Source of the DNA: Legionella birminghamensis
GTDB lineage: Bacteria; Pseudomonadota; Gammaproteobacteria; Legionellales; Legionellaceae
Length of the DNA stretch: 64,000 nt
Assembly (NCBI RefSeq): GCF_900452515.1
Contig: NZ_UGNW01000001.1
Location: forward strand, 3,205,001 to 3,269,000
Direction: 5' to 3'
Shown: positions 36,863 to 46,431 of the stretch, piece after piece
How positions within the stretch are numbered: position 1 is the stretch's first letter
How the letters are laid out: each line of letters begins with the position of its first letter
Notes under the pieces: generated by a model
The model's database searches: none
Seen by the model: the letters and a program-made list of their open reading frames with translations, nothing else
What the model was told of the DNA's origin: nothing
Program-made: the position numbers and the translations under genes

Positions 36863-38386
36863 CTAGCGGCTTTTCTTATTCATCCCCAGAATTTTAAGCA
36901 ATTGCTGCGTCATTTGCCGGAAAAATTGCCGAACTAATTGCCGGAACAAGGTATTTTTACTTATTTGATCGATTATGGACGGCTCTTCAGGTATTTTTTT
37001 TGCTGTTTTACCCGAATGATTCTTCTCATCCATCACCGCGGCCTGTTCTTTTCTTTCAGCCAGAATATCAGCCGCCGAACGGGTATTTACCTTTCGACGA
37101 TATTGCATAACAAGCGTCGATTGGCTGACAACCTGAGATAACTCCTGCTCAGTCAAGGCCCCCATACGTGATTCCGGTGCACGCACCATGCACTGAATCA
37201 ACGGCGTGGGCTGCCCTTTTCCATCAAGAGCACTGAGTAAGGCTTCGCCAATTCCCAATGAAGTCAGTAATTGTTCCGTATTATAATACGTGGAGGGCGG
37301 GAAGTTTTGCGCCACCAGCTTCATCGCTTGGCGATCTTTAGCGGTAAAAGCCCTCAGTGCATGCTGTACTTTCAAACCCAGCTGGCTCAAAATTGAATCA
37401 GGAATATCATTGGGCGTCTGCGTGCTGAAAATGAGGCCGATGCCTTTAGAGCGAATTAGTTTAACGATTGTATCCAGCAGATTAAGCAAAGCCTTGCTGG
37501 CATTATTGAAGACCAGATGGGCTTCATCAATAAATAACACTAATTTAGGTTTATCCGGATCACCTAATTCAGGCATTACTCGGTAGACGTCAGATAAGAG
37601 CTTTAACATGAAGGTGGAGAATAGTTTGGGCTTGTCTTGCATATCCATAAGCCGAAGAATTGAAATAATACCCAAGCCCTGATTGTTTGTGCGCATTAAA
37701 TCCATCACATTAAAAGCGGGTTCCGCAAAAAAACTGTTGCCTCCCTGGCTTTCCAGCTCAATAATTTTACGGGTGATGATGCCTATTGATGAAGAAGCAA
37801 CCGCTCCAAAACGTGCCTCCATTTCCGCTTTACCTGCATCCGATTGCACATACTGAAGCAAGGCTTTGAAGTCGGCCAGATCAATTAATGGCAGTTGCTC
37901 TTCCTTGGCAAACTGAAATATCACCGTAACTACCCCAGCCTGGGTTTCATTAATATCCAGCATGCGCGAAAAAAGGATGGGGCCAAAATCTGCAACAGTC
38001 GCTCGGAGAGGAACCCCCTGCTGCTCTTCATTCAGGGTTAGGATCTCAACTGGAAAGCCACGAGGGTTAAAACTTAAATCTAATTGCTGGCAACGCTTGC
38101 GTATAAAATCACTCTCAACGCCGGCCATCGCCAGACCGGAGACATCTCCCTTGATATCCATCACCAGGCTGGGAACACCGGCCAGAGACAACTGCTCACA
38201 AAGTACTTGCATGGTTTTGGTCTTACCGCTTCCGGTCGCACCGGCAATCAGACCATGTCGGTTAAAGGACTTCAATACGAGATTAACGGGAGCATCAGGT
38301 AATAACTGGTTGTCAACCAGGATTCCACCAAGATCTAATGCGGGGAGCTCACCCACCTGATAAGCCTTGCCTAATTCCTCATTCAT
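36863..38386 (-). CDS. HerA/YjgR-like ATPase (DUF853)
   Basis: A 507-residue P-loop ATPase of the HerA-FtsK superfamily, matching the YjgR (DUF853) type in length and motifs. Walker A is GLIAGATGSGKTKTMQVL, Walker B KLVLFIDEAHLVF, and IGLIFSTQTPNDIPDSILSQ is characteristic. The biological role of YjgR is unknown. The C-terminus is a basic amphipathic helix (QLVRQFFRQMTQQLLKILG). It lies 55 bases upstream of fur on the same strand. Confidence 0.9.
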   Translation of the reverse strand: MNEELGKAYQVGELPALDLGGILVDNQLLPDAPVNLVLKSFNRHGLIAGATGSGKTKTMQVLCEQLSLAGVPSLVMDIKGDVSGLAMAGVESDFIRKRCQQLDLSFNPRGFPVEILTLNEEQQGVPLRATVADFGPILFSRMLDINETQAGVVTVIFQFAKEEQLPLIDLADFKALLQYVQSDAGKAEMEARFGAVASSSIGIITRKIIELESQGGNSFFAEPAFNVMDLMRTNNQGLGIISILRLMDMQDKPKLFSTFMLKLLSDVYRVMPELGDPDKPKLVLFIDEAHLVFNNASKALLNLLDTIVKLIRSKGIGLIFSTQTPNDIPDSILSQLGLKVQHALRAFTAKDRQAMKLVAQNFPPSTYYNTEQLLTSLGIGEALLSALDGKGQPTPLIQCMVRAPESRMGALTEQELSQVVSQSTLVMQYRRKVNTRSAADILAERKEQAAVMDEKNHSGKTAKKIPEEPSIIDQISKNTLFRQLVRQFFRQMTQQLLKILGMNKKSR

Positions 38387-38441
38387 TTGGTAACGTCCTT
38401 GAAATACTGGCCTTTTGAACCTAAGTATAATGCAGTTTTAC

Positions 38442-38855
38442 TTATTTCTGACAATTTGGACATAATCCATATATATTGAGTGCATGATCGGTCATTTTAA
38501 AATGGGCACGCTCTGCAATGAGCCGCTGCCGTTCTTCGATGACTTCATCGACAAATTCATCAACCCGTCCGCATTTTACACATACCAAATGATCATGGTG
38601 GTCGCCCTGAGTCAATTCAAAAACAGAGTATCCGCCTTCAAAATTGTGCCGGGCAACCAGGCCTGCGGCTTCAAACTGAGTCAAGACGCGATAAACCGTA
38701 GCCAGGCCTACATCTTCCCCCATGTCTAACAATGCCTTGTAGACATTTTCAGCACTCAGATGATGTTCTTTAGATTGCTCCAGTATTTGTAAAACCTTGA
38801 GCCGCGGCATGGTTATTTTTAATCCAGCGTCTTTTAACTGTTGACTCTCTTCCAC
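38442..38855 (-). CDS. fur: Ferric uptake regulator Fur
   Basis: The iron-responsive repressor, 137 residues. A winged helix (KITMPRLKVLQILEQS, LATVYRVLTQFEAAGL) is followed by the metal-binding dimer domain (GDHHDHLVCVKCGRV with the His cluster and the first Cys pair, and a C-terminal CPNC). Divergent from bamE, an arrangement conserved in many gammaproteobacteria. Confidence 0.97.
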   Translation of the reverse strand: MEESQQLKDAGLKITMPRLKVLQILEQSKEHHLSAENVYKALLDMGEDVGLATVYRVLTQFEAAGLVARHNFEGGYSVFELTQGDHHDHLVCVKCGRVDEFVDEVIEERQRLIAERAHFKMTDHALNIYGLCPNCQK

Positions 38856-38942
38856 ACAGGCTCCTTAAAAAGCTAATCGATTGGAGTGTCTTTCTATGAA
38901 TGACATGGTATTATGGCGAAATTTTTCAGGACAGGCAAAATT

Positions 38943-39257
38943 ATGCGATTGTTTCGTTTTTTACTGGCTCTTACAATTTCATTCAGCATTGCATCGTGCG
39001 CCTCTTATGATTTTTCAAGGCGAATAGTCCAACAGGGAAATCTACTACCACAAGCCACAGTCGCTCGGCTCAAGGTGGGGATGACTAAGCAGGACGTTGC
39101 CATTTTACTGGGAACCAGTCTCTTAAGCCCTACCTTTACAAATAACCGTTGGGATTATGCCTACACCTGGCGCAAAGGCAGCGAGCCCCTGAAGATAAAG
39201 AATGTTTCGCTGTATTTCAGTAATGGGGTTTTAACACGAATCGAACACATGCCCTAG
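38943..39257 (+). CDS. bamE: Outer membrane assembly lipoprotein BamE
   Basis: BamE, the small lipoprotein of the BAM complex that inserts beta-barrel proteins. Starting at the ATG at 38943 gives 104 residues with a lipoprotein signal (FLLALTISFSIASC, lipobox IASC). An ATG at 38913 would only add a basic leader. The SmpA/OmlA core is clear (VARLKVGMTKQDVAILLGTS, NRWDYAYTWRKG, YFSNGVLTRIE). Confidence 0.94.
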   Translation: MRLFRFLLALTISFSIASCASYDFSRRIVQQGNLLPQATVARLKVGMTKQDVAILLGTSLLSPTFTNNRWDYAYTWRKGSEPLKIKNVSLYFSNGVLTRIEHMP

Positions 39258-39298
39258 CTGCCAAGCCATAGGTCTCAACACAAATGCATTAGAAATAT

Positions 39299-39513
39299 CG
39301 AATCCCCGCGGCTGCGATCGCGGGGCCCACACGAAGCCTATTTAGAATATGGGTTTTGCTAATTAGGATAATATTTAAAAGACATGTTTCTAACAAATTT
39401 AATTGCTATTTTCGGCAACATTGGAATTCATCTGAAGAGCATGTTCGACCACCCGACATGGGCCCCGCGGTCGTTGCCGCGGGGATTCGACGCATTTGTG
39501 TAGATAGTTATGG
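39299..39513. repeat. Hairpin-bounded dispersed element, copy C
   Basis: Same orientation as copy A and the best-preserved copy. The core runs 39299-39489, with the right flank (CGCATTTGTGTAGATAGTTATGG) to 39513. The interior contains GGGTTTTGCTAATTAGGATA and CGGCAACATTGGAATTCATC. The 39258-39570 gap holds no gene besides this element. Confidence 0.87.
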
Positions 39514-39570
39514 GTCGCAGCCGCGGGTTCGGAACCGAGGCAAACGAGTGAGCACGAATGGCAATACAGC

Positions 39571-39840
39571 TTAAACTTTCTTTGCCCGTATCCGCCGTTT
39601 CTCTTTAGGATCATTCGTCAAGGGCCTATACACTTCAACCCGGTCGCCATCCTTCAAAAGAGTATCCACCGTCACTTTTTTTGAAAAAATGCCATACTCC
39701 ATATCCTGGGCTTCGGGGTATGCCTGCAACAGACCAGACTGTTTAATCGCATTGCCTACACAGGCTTTTTCCGCCAGTTTGCATTTCACCTGAAACATTT
39801 TATTTTCAGCCGGAATAAATACCAATTCAACTTCAAGCAT
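39571..39840 (-). CDS. RnfH/UPF0125 family protein (RatB)
   Basis: An 89-residue ubiquitin-like protein of the UPF0125 (RnfH/RatB) family. It starts at the ATG at 39840 (MLEVELVFIPAENKMFQVKC); the longer frame up to 40023 runs antisense to its neighbour's reading and is not real. DGDRVEVYRPLTNDPKEKRR is the family end. It overlaps ratA by 8 bases, the usual ratA-ratB arrangement. Confidence 0.92.
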   Translation of the reverse strand: MLEVELVFIPAENKMFQVKCKLAEKACVGNAIKQSGLLQAYPEAQDMEYGIFSKKVTVDTLLKDGDRVEVYRPLTNDPKEKRRIRAKKV

Positions 39841-40261
39841 ATATTTTCTCAGCGCGTTCGCAGAAAGCATCAACCATTTTATTAGTAATTTGCTCAAAAA
39901 TAGGACCAAGCAGCATGGAAAACATTCTGCCTGCGAATTCAAACTCCAAATCAAAAGAAATTTTGCAGCCCTCTGGAACTTCATCAAAGCGCCAAAAACC
40001 TTCCAAATGGTTAAAGGGGCCATCTACCAAACGAATTTCAATCATTTTATTGGCTTGCAGACGATTACGAGTGGTAAATGATTTATTCATGCCAGCCGCT
40101 GCAATCACCAGTGTTGCCTGTACTTCATCGGCATCACGATGATGGATTATGCTTTGGCTGCAATAGGGAAGAAACTCTGCATAATGTTCGACTTCATTGA
40201 CCAGTGTATACATCTGCTCACAGCTGAACTTCACAATGCGTGACTTTTGTACAATCGTCAT
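39833..40261 (-). CDS. ratA: START/cyclase-like protein RatA
   Basis: A 142-residue protein of the START-domain RatA/PasT family. Hallmarks: SCEQMYTLVNEVEHYAEFLPYC at the start, NHLEGFWRFDE in the middle, KMVDAFCERAEKIY at the end. In Escherichia coli RatA was reported to block 70S formation; eukaryotic relatives (Coq10) bind ubiquinone. It overlaps the esterase gene upstream by 4 bases. Confidence 0.93.
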   Translation of the reverse strand: MTIVQKSRIVKFSCEQMYTLVNEVEHYAEFLPYCSQSIIHHRDADEVQATLVIAAAGMNKSFTTRNRLQANKMIEIRLVDGPFNHLEGFWRFDEVPEGCKISFDLEFEFAGRMFSMLLGPIFEQITNKMVDAFCERAEKIYA

Positions 40262-40938
40262 GCCTTTTCTCCCAACAAACTCTTTAACCAGTCCCCTAAA
40301 TCATTAATCTCGCTCTGGCAAATGGAATGCTCCATAGGATAATCCTTGATGCTCAGATTTTGATAGCCATTCGCTTGCAATAGCTTATAAGAGTACGCAG
40401 TCCACTCGGGTAAAACCACATTATCAAAACGCCCATAGCCCATAAAAAAAGGAGTCTTTCGAGGCAAATGGAACTGACTTTGAGTAGCAAGGGGTAGATA
40501 ACCGGAAAGTGCGACAACGCCGGCGAGGGCATGAGGACAATGCAATGCCGTATGCAAGGCCATTGCACCGCCCTGGGAAAACCCGGCCAGAATAATTTGG
40601 TTTTCGCTCATACCCGCATCAAGCTGTGATTGAATAGCCGCATTAATCTGTTTTGCTGATTCTTTAATCCCTGCATCATCTTCGCGGTCAGTCAACTCAA
40701 ATCCGACAATGTCATACCAGGCAGGCATATGCATGCCTCCATTAATTGTTACCGCTCGCATCGGGGCATTCATGAAAACATGACGAATGGGGAGTGCGCT
40801 TATCGGATATTGTGCCGCCAACCCTGCCATGTCTGACGCATCAGCTCCCAGGCCATGCATCCAAATCATCGAAGCCAGGGGCGGTGTATTAGGCTCTTTT
40901 GTGTAAACGTTCAACAAGGACCTCCGAGAAAAAGACAA
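40258..40938 (-). CDS. Carboxylesterase/phospholipase (alpha/beta hydrolase)
   Basis: A 226-residue hydrolase of the carboxylesterase-phospholipase family. The catalytic triad is readable: Ser in ILAGFSQGGAMALH, Asp in GYGRFDNVV and His in DYPMEHSICQSE. IWMHGLGADASDM is the oxyanion-hole region. It is cytosolic, with no signal peptide, and overlaps ratA by 4 bases, so it leads the esterase-ratA-ratB transcript. Confidence 0.93.
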   Translation of the reverse strand: MSFSRRSLLNVYTKEPNTPPLASMIWMHGLGADASDMAGLAAQYPISALPIRHVFMNAPMRAVTINGGMHMPAWYDIVGFELTDREDDAGIKESAKQINAAIQSQLDAGMSENQIILAGFSQGGAMALHTALHCPHALAGVVALSGYLPLATQSQFHLPRKTPFFMGYGRFDNVVLPEWTAYSYKLLQANGYQNLSIKDYPMEHSICQSEINDLGDWLKSLLGEKA

Positions 40939-41066
40939 ATTATCACCAATGAGTTACGACAGTGCAAGAAAAAGCAATAATAGATGACTATCTAAGGCTA
41001 TAGTTGAGCTTTTAAGCAGCAATATTTTTATTCAGGTTCTGGCGGAAGTCCAAAATAAGTGATAAA

Positions 41067-42491
41067 ATGATGCCCCCGATGCATCATTCTTATACAAGCA
41101 GTACAATGCCAGAGCAAATCGAATCATTCCTTCAATATATACAGGAAATGCAGCCGACTCAATTATCCCAACAGGATTGGGAGAGAGCCCATCAATTATA
41201 TGCAGCTGCAGGAAAAGAGGAAGAGGCATCTCACCTGATAAACGGTCTGGCATTACAATTGAGGCTGCCTGAAGACTGCATCAGCAAGTACATCTCCAGG
41301 CCATGCTCTAGCATAACCCGATGGAGTAACCTTAATTACCTGCAGCAGCATTTTAATCAGGAAATGATTGACCTATTCAGGGCTCGGGCTTTACGTCTGT
41401 TACCCAACCATGGGGTTTTGAGTTTTACTCCCTATGTATGGTTTGAATTATACAAACGTTTTCATTCCTTGAAAAACCGCCATTTAACCCGGCTTTTCCT
41501 CCACGTCCATTTATCTTCTCTTCTGGACATTCCTTATGAAAATCTGGTTGCCGCACTTGCGGAACCAAATCTTCCACGAGGCGCTGCCCCCTTGTTCCAG
41601 ACACAGCATTCCAAAAAGCGGAAGCATCATGCTTCTGAAGAAATAGATTTTTCCACTAATCGGCTGATCCTGGCTGAGGAAGACAGGAACCAGTTCTGCC
41701 AGTCCCCTCTCAAAGAAAAACTGCGCGTTACAAAAATTGTTCCCGCCAGCCCTGTCAGTAGTTACATCAATACCGAAACAGGCAGAACGCCGGGCGGTCA
41801 AAAAGTACGGCTCGTCCACCGCACAGAATCAGCGAAGGTGTATGTGCCAATAACCCCTCGCAATAGTGATAATTTCAAGGGCGCACTAGAGCTGGAGGAG
41901 ATTTCACAAGAAACAATACATTCCCGCATTAAACAGGAATGGGAGCCTGCCGGTGCATTGACATTCAAAGCAACACTGCAACAGATGGAAGAAAACCGGG
42001 CCAAGCCCAGACCCTGCAGCCAGTTTTTCCTGTTCAAAACTACCTGCAAACATGTATTCGAAGCCCATGGCATTCCTGTTGAAGTTAAATCCAAGGGGCA
42101 TGATTTTCACTGGACCCATTTAGGCGCCTGGCGCTTTACCGCCCGTCAGGATCAACAGAACATTGTTCCGGCAACCGCTGCAGCCAATTACAACATTCTG
42201 GAAACGGTAGAAAACGACATCGCCAAAAAACTAAAAAAGCAAGGAGCTCACATCAGCAGTATAGAGATTGAAGTAATTCCCTATTATTCCGGACGCAGCC
42301 GTATACCGCGATTATTGAAATACATTCTCTGCTGGACGGAAACGAATGAGCAGGGCAGCAAAATAAACAGGCAAAAAGAACATATTATCAACACCTGCTC
42401 CCATCAGCGGGTCAACAAGGCCCTGCTCGACACTTTTAATAAGCTGGACGAGCTTGAATCAGAGAACGCCTTTAAAATGGCGCGATGCTGA
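41067..42491 (+). CDS. Hypothetical protein, 474 residues
   Basis: Not recognised. No signal peptide or membrane segment. The first ~170 residues are helical. A basic, Pro/Ser-rich linker (about 185-270, with KKRKHHASEE) follows. The C-terminal ~190 residues look like a folded alpha/beta domain containing GHDFHWTHLGAWRF and IEVIPYYSGRSRIPR. The Glu-rich C-terminus (LDELESENAFKMARC) is again somewhat effector-like. Several ATGs are close together; 41106 is an alternative start. Transcribed alone. Confidence 0.7.
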   Translation: MMPPMHHSYTSSTMPEQIESFLQYIQEMQPTQLSQQDWERAHQLYAAAGKEEEASHLINGLALQLRLPEDCISKYISRPCSSITRWSNLNYLQQHFNQEMIDLFRARALRLLPNHGVLSFTPYVWFELYKRFHSLKNRHLTRLFLHVHLSSLLDIPYENLVAALAEPNLPRGAAPLFQTQHSKKRKHHASEEIDFSTNRLILAEEDRNQFCQSPLKEKLRVTKIVPASPVSSYINTETGRTPGGQKVRLVHRTESAKVYVPITPRNSDNFKGALELEEISQETIHSRIKQEWEPAGALTFKATLQQMEENRAKPRPCSQFFLFKTTCKHVFEAHGIPVEVKSKGHDFHWTHLGAWRFTARQDQQNIVPATAAANYNILETVENDIAKKLKKQGAHISSIEIEVIPYYSGRSRIPRLLKYILCWTETNEQGSKINRQKEHIINTCSHQRVNKALLDTFNKLDELESENAFKMARC

Positions 42492-42568
42492 GCAATTTTT
42501 AAAGCACTGACTAAACCCAATTGTGAACCATTTACAGCGGCTCTCTTTTATATCAAACTGACGTTCAT

Positions 42569-42574
42569 TATAAT
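42569..42574 (+). promoter_or_regulatory. Candidate -10 element for lptM-dapF
   Basis: A perfect TATAAT 25 bases before the lptM ATG. The -35 region is only T-rich, so this is a weak-to-moderate prediction. Confidence 0.4.
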
Positions 42575-42598
42575 CAAAATATAGACACGGGGTTTTCT

Positions 42599-42724
42599 AT
42601 GAAATTAGCTGGAAAGATCCTTGGCCGAATCCTGCTCCTTACTGCTTTAACAATGAGTGTCTCAGCTTGCGGCCAAAAAGGACCTCTCTATTTACCGGAG
42701 CAGAAAACAGCCAGCAACTCCTGA
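42599..42724 (+). CDS. lptM: LptM-type small lipoprotein (YifL-like)
   Basis: A 41-residue lipoprotein. The signal peptide ends in a lipobox (MSVSAC), followed by CGQKGPLYLPE, the strongly conserved LptM/YifL motif. LptM helps the LPS transporter LptD mature at the outer membrane. It lies 17 bases before dapF, the same neighbour as in Escherichia coli, which supports the call. Confidence 0.9.
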   Translation: MKLAGKILGRILLLTALTMSVSACGQKGPLYLPEQKTASNS

Positions 42725-42741
42725 CCAACCGAGAGCCAAAC

Positions 42742-43584
42742 ATGAGTCTGAAATTCACAAAGATGCACGGTTTAGGCAATGATTTTATCGTCATAGACGC
42801 AATTAACCAGACTGTTGATTTGACAGCCAAAGAGATAATAAACCTTAGCGACCGTCATAAGGGCATTGGCTTTGATCAGTGTCTTATTGTTGAACCCGCG
42901 AAGGAAAAAGGTCTGGATTTTTTTTATCGGATTATCAATGCTGATGGGCAAGAAGTAGGACAGTGCGGCAACGGAGCACGTTGCGTCGCCCGCTTTCTCT
43001 TCCATTACGGCCTAACTACTAAAAAACAAATTCGTGTCGGAACGCATACCACCACCATGCAGTTAATTCTGAACAAGGATGACTCGGTAACAATTGAAAT
43101 GCCTCCCCCACGTTTAAATCCCAGTGAAATTCCCTTCCTGGTCACGCAACAGCAGGAATCCTACATATTATCTCTGGCAAAAGGAAATAATGTGGCAGTT
43201 CATGCCATTAGTGTGGGCAACCCGCATGCTGTCACACTGGTCAATGATATTCAGAAAGCGCCGGTGAAAACGCTTGGGGAAGAAATTAGTTTTCACCCCT
43301 TATTTCCAGAACAGACCAATGCCGAGTTTATGGAAATTGTATCCAATGATCGTCTGCAGGTTCGAGTTTATGAGCGGGGCTGCGGTGAAACGCAAGCCTG
43401 TGGCAGCGGAGCTGTAGCCGCGGCGGCCATCGGACGCCTCTTCTATCAGATGGAGGAGACCATTCAGGTTAATTTACCGGGGGGAGAACTCTCTGTACGC
43501 TGGCAAAACAAGCAGTCTCCAATCTATCTGACAGGCCCTGCAACCTTTGTCTATGAAGGGATTTTACTGCCATGCGCATCGTAA
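42742..43584 (+). CDS. dapF: Diaminopimelate epimerase
   Basis: Converts LL- to meso-diaminopimelate for lysine and peptidoglycan synthesis. It starts at the ATG at 42742 (280 residues, MSLKFTKMHGLGNDFIV, the family start). The longer frame from 42667 overlaps lptM. Both catalytic cysteines are present, in GQCGNGARCVARF and ERGCGETQACGSGA. It overlaps trkA by 13 bases. Confidence 0.97.
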   Translation: MSLKFTKMHGLGNDFIVIDAINQTVDLTAKEIINLSDRHKGIGFDQCLIVEPAKEKGLDFFYRIINADGQEVGQCGNGARCVARFLFHYGLTTKKQIRVGTHTTTMQLILNKDDSVTIEMPPPRLNPSEIPFLVTQQQESYILSLAKGNNVAVHAISVGNPHAVTLVNDIQKAPVKTLGEEISFHPLFPEQTNAEFMEIVSNDRLQVRVYERGCGETQACGSGAVAAAAIGRLFYQMEETIQVNLPGGELSVRWQNKQSPIYLTGPATFVYEGILLPCAS

Positions 43585-44951
43585 TTTTGGGCGCAGGGCA
43601 AGTGGGCGGAACCCTTGCGCAGAATCTGGCCAGAGAAAATAATGATATTTTCCTGATTGATCAGGATGAAACACGTCTGCAGGAACTGCAATACCGCCTC
43701 GATATCCAGACAGTCCGCGGGAATGCGGCCTACCCCAGTGTGCTGATTGAAGCAGGAATAGAACAGGCAGACATGCTTATTGCCGTTACTAACAGCGATG
43801 AAATAAACATGATGGCTTGCCAGATTGCCTACAGCCTGTTTCGCACCCCTACAAAAATAGCCCGTATCCGCTCCCATAATTATTATACATATCCCCAGCT
43901 CTTTCATAATGAACATGTGCCAGTTGATGTCTGCATCAGCCCGGAGAAGCTGGTAACGGACCACATTGAAAATCTGATTGATTATCCCGGTGTCTCTCAG
44001 GTTCTTGATTTCGCAGACGGCCATGTATTGATGGTAACCATCAAGCCTATGTCATCGGGTTTAATGGTGGGTAAAACCATCAGGCAGCTTCATGAACACC
44101 TGCAAAGCATTGAAGCACGCGTCGTCATGGTTTTTCGAGATAAAACCGTACTTGAGCCACAGGACGATGAACATCAGATTGACGGCGGCGATGAAGTGGT
44201 TTTTATAGCCTCGCCGCAAGCAATTAAACAGGCATTAATTGCCCTTGGACGATATACCCATCCTAATCGTCGTATTATTATTGCCGGCGGTGGACATATC
44301 GGCACCGAATTAGCGCAGGCACTGGAAAAACGCTATCGGATAAAAGTCATTGATCGCAGCCCCGACCGCACCCATGAATTGGTAGCACAACTGCATAAAG
44401 GGACGGTTTTGCAAGGGGATGTCGCCGATCGCGATCTCCTGGTGAATGAAAATATTGAGTTCACTGATGTATTTTGTGCAGTCACGAATGATGACGAAGT
44501 GAATATCATGTCCTGTTTGCAGGCAAAACGTCTGGGTGCCCGCCAGGTTATGGCGCTCGTAAACCGAAATGCCTATGTGGATTTAATTGAAGGCAGCAAT
44601 ATTGACCAGGCCATTTCACCCCAATTAATTACCATAGGCAGTATTCTGACCAAGCTGCGTCGCGGTAATATGGTAAAAGTGTATCGTTTCCAGCATGGTG
44701 AAGCAGAAGCTGTAGAGTTAATCATCCATGGGAATGCGCAGACTTCAAAAGTGGTTGGGCGAAGCATGGACCAATTGAATTTACCAGCCGGCAGTTCTAT
44801 CGCCGCGATCTTTCGCGAAGGGCAAGTACTAATGGTTGATTCTCAGCTGGTATTACAATCTGGCGATCATATTATTCTATTGATCCTAAAGAAAAAATAT
44901 ATCAGCAGTATTGAATCCCTCTTCCAGGTAAGTTTAAGCTTTGTGAGTTAA
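43572..44951 (+). CDS. trkA: Trk potassium uptake NAD-binding subunit TrkA
   Basis: The peripheral regulatory subunit of the Trk potassium channel, 459 residues. Two RCK modules are visible, each with a dinucleotide motif (VILGAGQVGGTLAQNL at the start and IIAGGGHIGTELAQAL about residue 238) and a TrkA_C domain. Standard length and arrangement; trkH follows after 2 bases. Confidence 0.96.
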   Translation: MRIVILGAGQVGGTLAQNLARENNDIFLIDQDETRLQELQYRLDIQTVRGNAAYPSVLIEAGIEQADMLIAVTNSDEINMMACQIAYSLFRTPTKIARIRSHNYYTYPQLFHNEHVPVDVCISPEKLVTDHIENLIDYPGVSQVLDFADGHVLMVTIKPMSSGLMVGKTIRQLHEHLQSIEARVVMVFRDKTVLEPQDDEHQIDGGDEVVFIASPQAIKQALIALGRYTHPNRRIIIAGGGHIGTELAQALEKRYRIKVIDRSPDRTHELVAQLHKGTVLQGDVADRDLLVNENIEFTDVFCAVTNDDEVNIMSCLQAKRLGARQVMALVNRNAYVDLIEGSNIDQAISPQLITIGSILTKLRRGNMVKVYRFQHGEAEAVELIIHGNAQTSKVVGRSMDQLNLPAGSSIAAIFREGQVLMVDSQLVLQSGDHIILLILKKKYISSIESLFQVSLSFVS

Positions 44952-44953
44952 AA

Positions 44954-46405
44954 ATGCAGATTAAAACGATTTTAAGGATTCTGGGTGTACTGCTGATGTT
45001 GTTTAGTATCAGCATGCTGACCCCCATTATTTTTAATATCGTTTTTCAAGAAAACTTTTTATGGCCCTTTGTGGCAGCCTTTCTATGCACCTTTGGCACC
45101 GGCTGTTTCCTATGGTTTAGCTTTCGTCAACATCGAAATGAACTGAAAACCCGTGATGGCTTCTTGATAGTCGTCCTTTTCTGGACAGTCCTTTCTTTAT
45201 TTGCTTCGCTGCCATTTCTTTTTGCAATTCATAGTCCTAGTCAAATCACCGACGCATTTTTTGAGTCTGTTTCCGGGCTTACCACCACCGGCGCTACAGT
45301 TATTAGTGATTTGGATAGTCTTCCCCATGCCATTTTGTTTTACCGGCAGCAGCTGCAATTTTTGGGAGGTATGGGAATTGTGGTTCTGGCAGTCGCAATA
45401 CTGCCAATGCTTGGCGTTGGGGGTATGCAGCTTTATCGAGCGGAAACCCCAGGCCCGATGAAGGATAGCAAGCTAACGCCGCGTATCGCGCAGACAGCGA
45501 AGGCTTTGTGGTCCATTTACGTATTGCTAACCCTGCTTTGTATGCTTTGTTACTGGATAAGCGGTATGGACTGGTTTGATGCCTTGGGCGAAAGTTTTGC
45601 CACCGTGTCAACGGGCGGGTTTTCTATGCATGATAATAGCTTTGCCTTCTATCGGAGCGAGCTAATTGAATTGATAGCCTGTTTCTTTATGCTCCTTGGG
45701 GGCACAAATTTTGCCCTCCATTTTTTTGCTTTCAAAAAAAGAAGCCTGAAACACTATTGGCGGGATGAAGAGTTTCGCACTTATCTCAGTTTTTTATTAA
45801 TTTCGACGATGATTGTGACCGGCAGCCTGGTTATTTATGATTTTTTTGATATGAGCCATAGTACAGTAATCACTGTTTTGTTTAATATTATCTCCCTGGC
45901 AACAACGACTGGCTTTCTTGCTGAACCGTTCAATGATTGGCCGACATTCACGCCCATTTTAATTGTTCTCCTTGGCCTGGTGGGCGGCTGCGCTGCCTCA
46001 ACCAGCGGCGGCATTAAAGTGATTCGCGCGTTGATTATATTTAAACAATCCAGACGGGAAATGGTTCGTTTGGTGCATCCCAATGCAATAGTACCCATTA
46101 AAATCGGCAAAATTTGCCTTCCTGAACCTGTTCTGCAATCCATGTGGAGTTTTATTTCTGTATTCATTGCCTTATTTATTGTCTTACTGCTCCTTTTTAT
46201 GGGCTTCGGCAATGATTTTCTGACTTCATTTTCGGCAATTGCAATCTCCATATCCAATTCAGGGGCGGGCTTAGGGGCCATCAGCGAAAATATGGCCATT
46301 CTGAATCACTGGAGCAAATGGGTTCTCATATTTGCTATGATCGCCGGACGCCTGGAAATTTTTTCTTTATTGATCCTGTTTTCTCCCCGCTTCTGGGAAC
46401 GCTAG
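44954..46405 (+). CDS. trkH: Trk potassium uptake membrane subunit TrkH
   Basis: The membrane channel of the Trk system, 483 residues with about ten helices. Selectivity-filter-like loops are visible: SGLTTTGATVISD, ATVSTGGFSMHDN, SLATTTGFLAE and SISNSGAGLGAIS. Coupled to trkA. The next gene begins 26 bases later with a strong Shine-Dalgarno sequence. Confidence 0.96.
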   Translation: MQIKTILRILGVLLMLFSISMLTPIIFNIVFQENFLWPFVAAFLCTFGTGCFLWFSFRQHRNELKTRDGFLIVVLFWTVLSLFASLPFLFAIHSPSQITDAFFESVSGLTTTGATVISDLDSLPHAILFYRQQLQFLGGMGIVVLAVAILPMLGVGGMQLYRAETPGPMKDSKLTPRIAQTAKALWSIYVLLTLLCMLCYWISGMDWFDALGESFATVSTGGFSMHDNSFAFYRSELIELIACFFMLLGGTNFALHFFAFKKRSLKHYWRDEEFRTYLSFLLISTMIVTGSLVIYDFFDMSHSTVITVLFNIISLATTTGFLAEPFNDWPTFTPILIVLLGLVGGCAASTSGGIKVIRALIIFKQSRREMVRLVHPNAIVPIKIGKICLPEPVLQSMWSFISVFIALFIVLLLLFMGFGNDFLTSFSAIAISISNSGAGLGAISENMAILNHWSKWVLIFAMIAGRLEIFSLLILFSPRFWER

Positions 46406-46431
46406 ATGTTGCTGTAACAAGGAGGTTTTAA

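Noticed and set aside
39571-40023. A 150-residue version of the RatB-like protein
   Set aside because: The first 61 residues lie within ratA in another frame and do not match the family; the ATG at 39840 gives the standard length.
42667-42741. An N-terminal extension of DapF
   Set aside because: It overlaps lptM, and the true family start MSLKFTKMHGLGNDF is at 42742.
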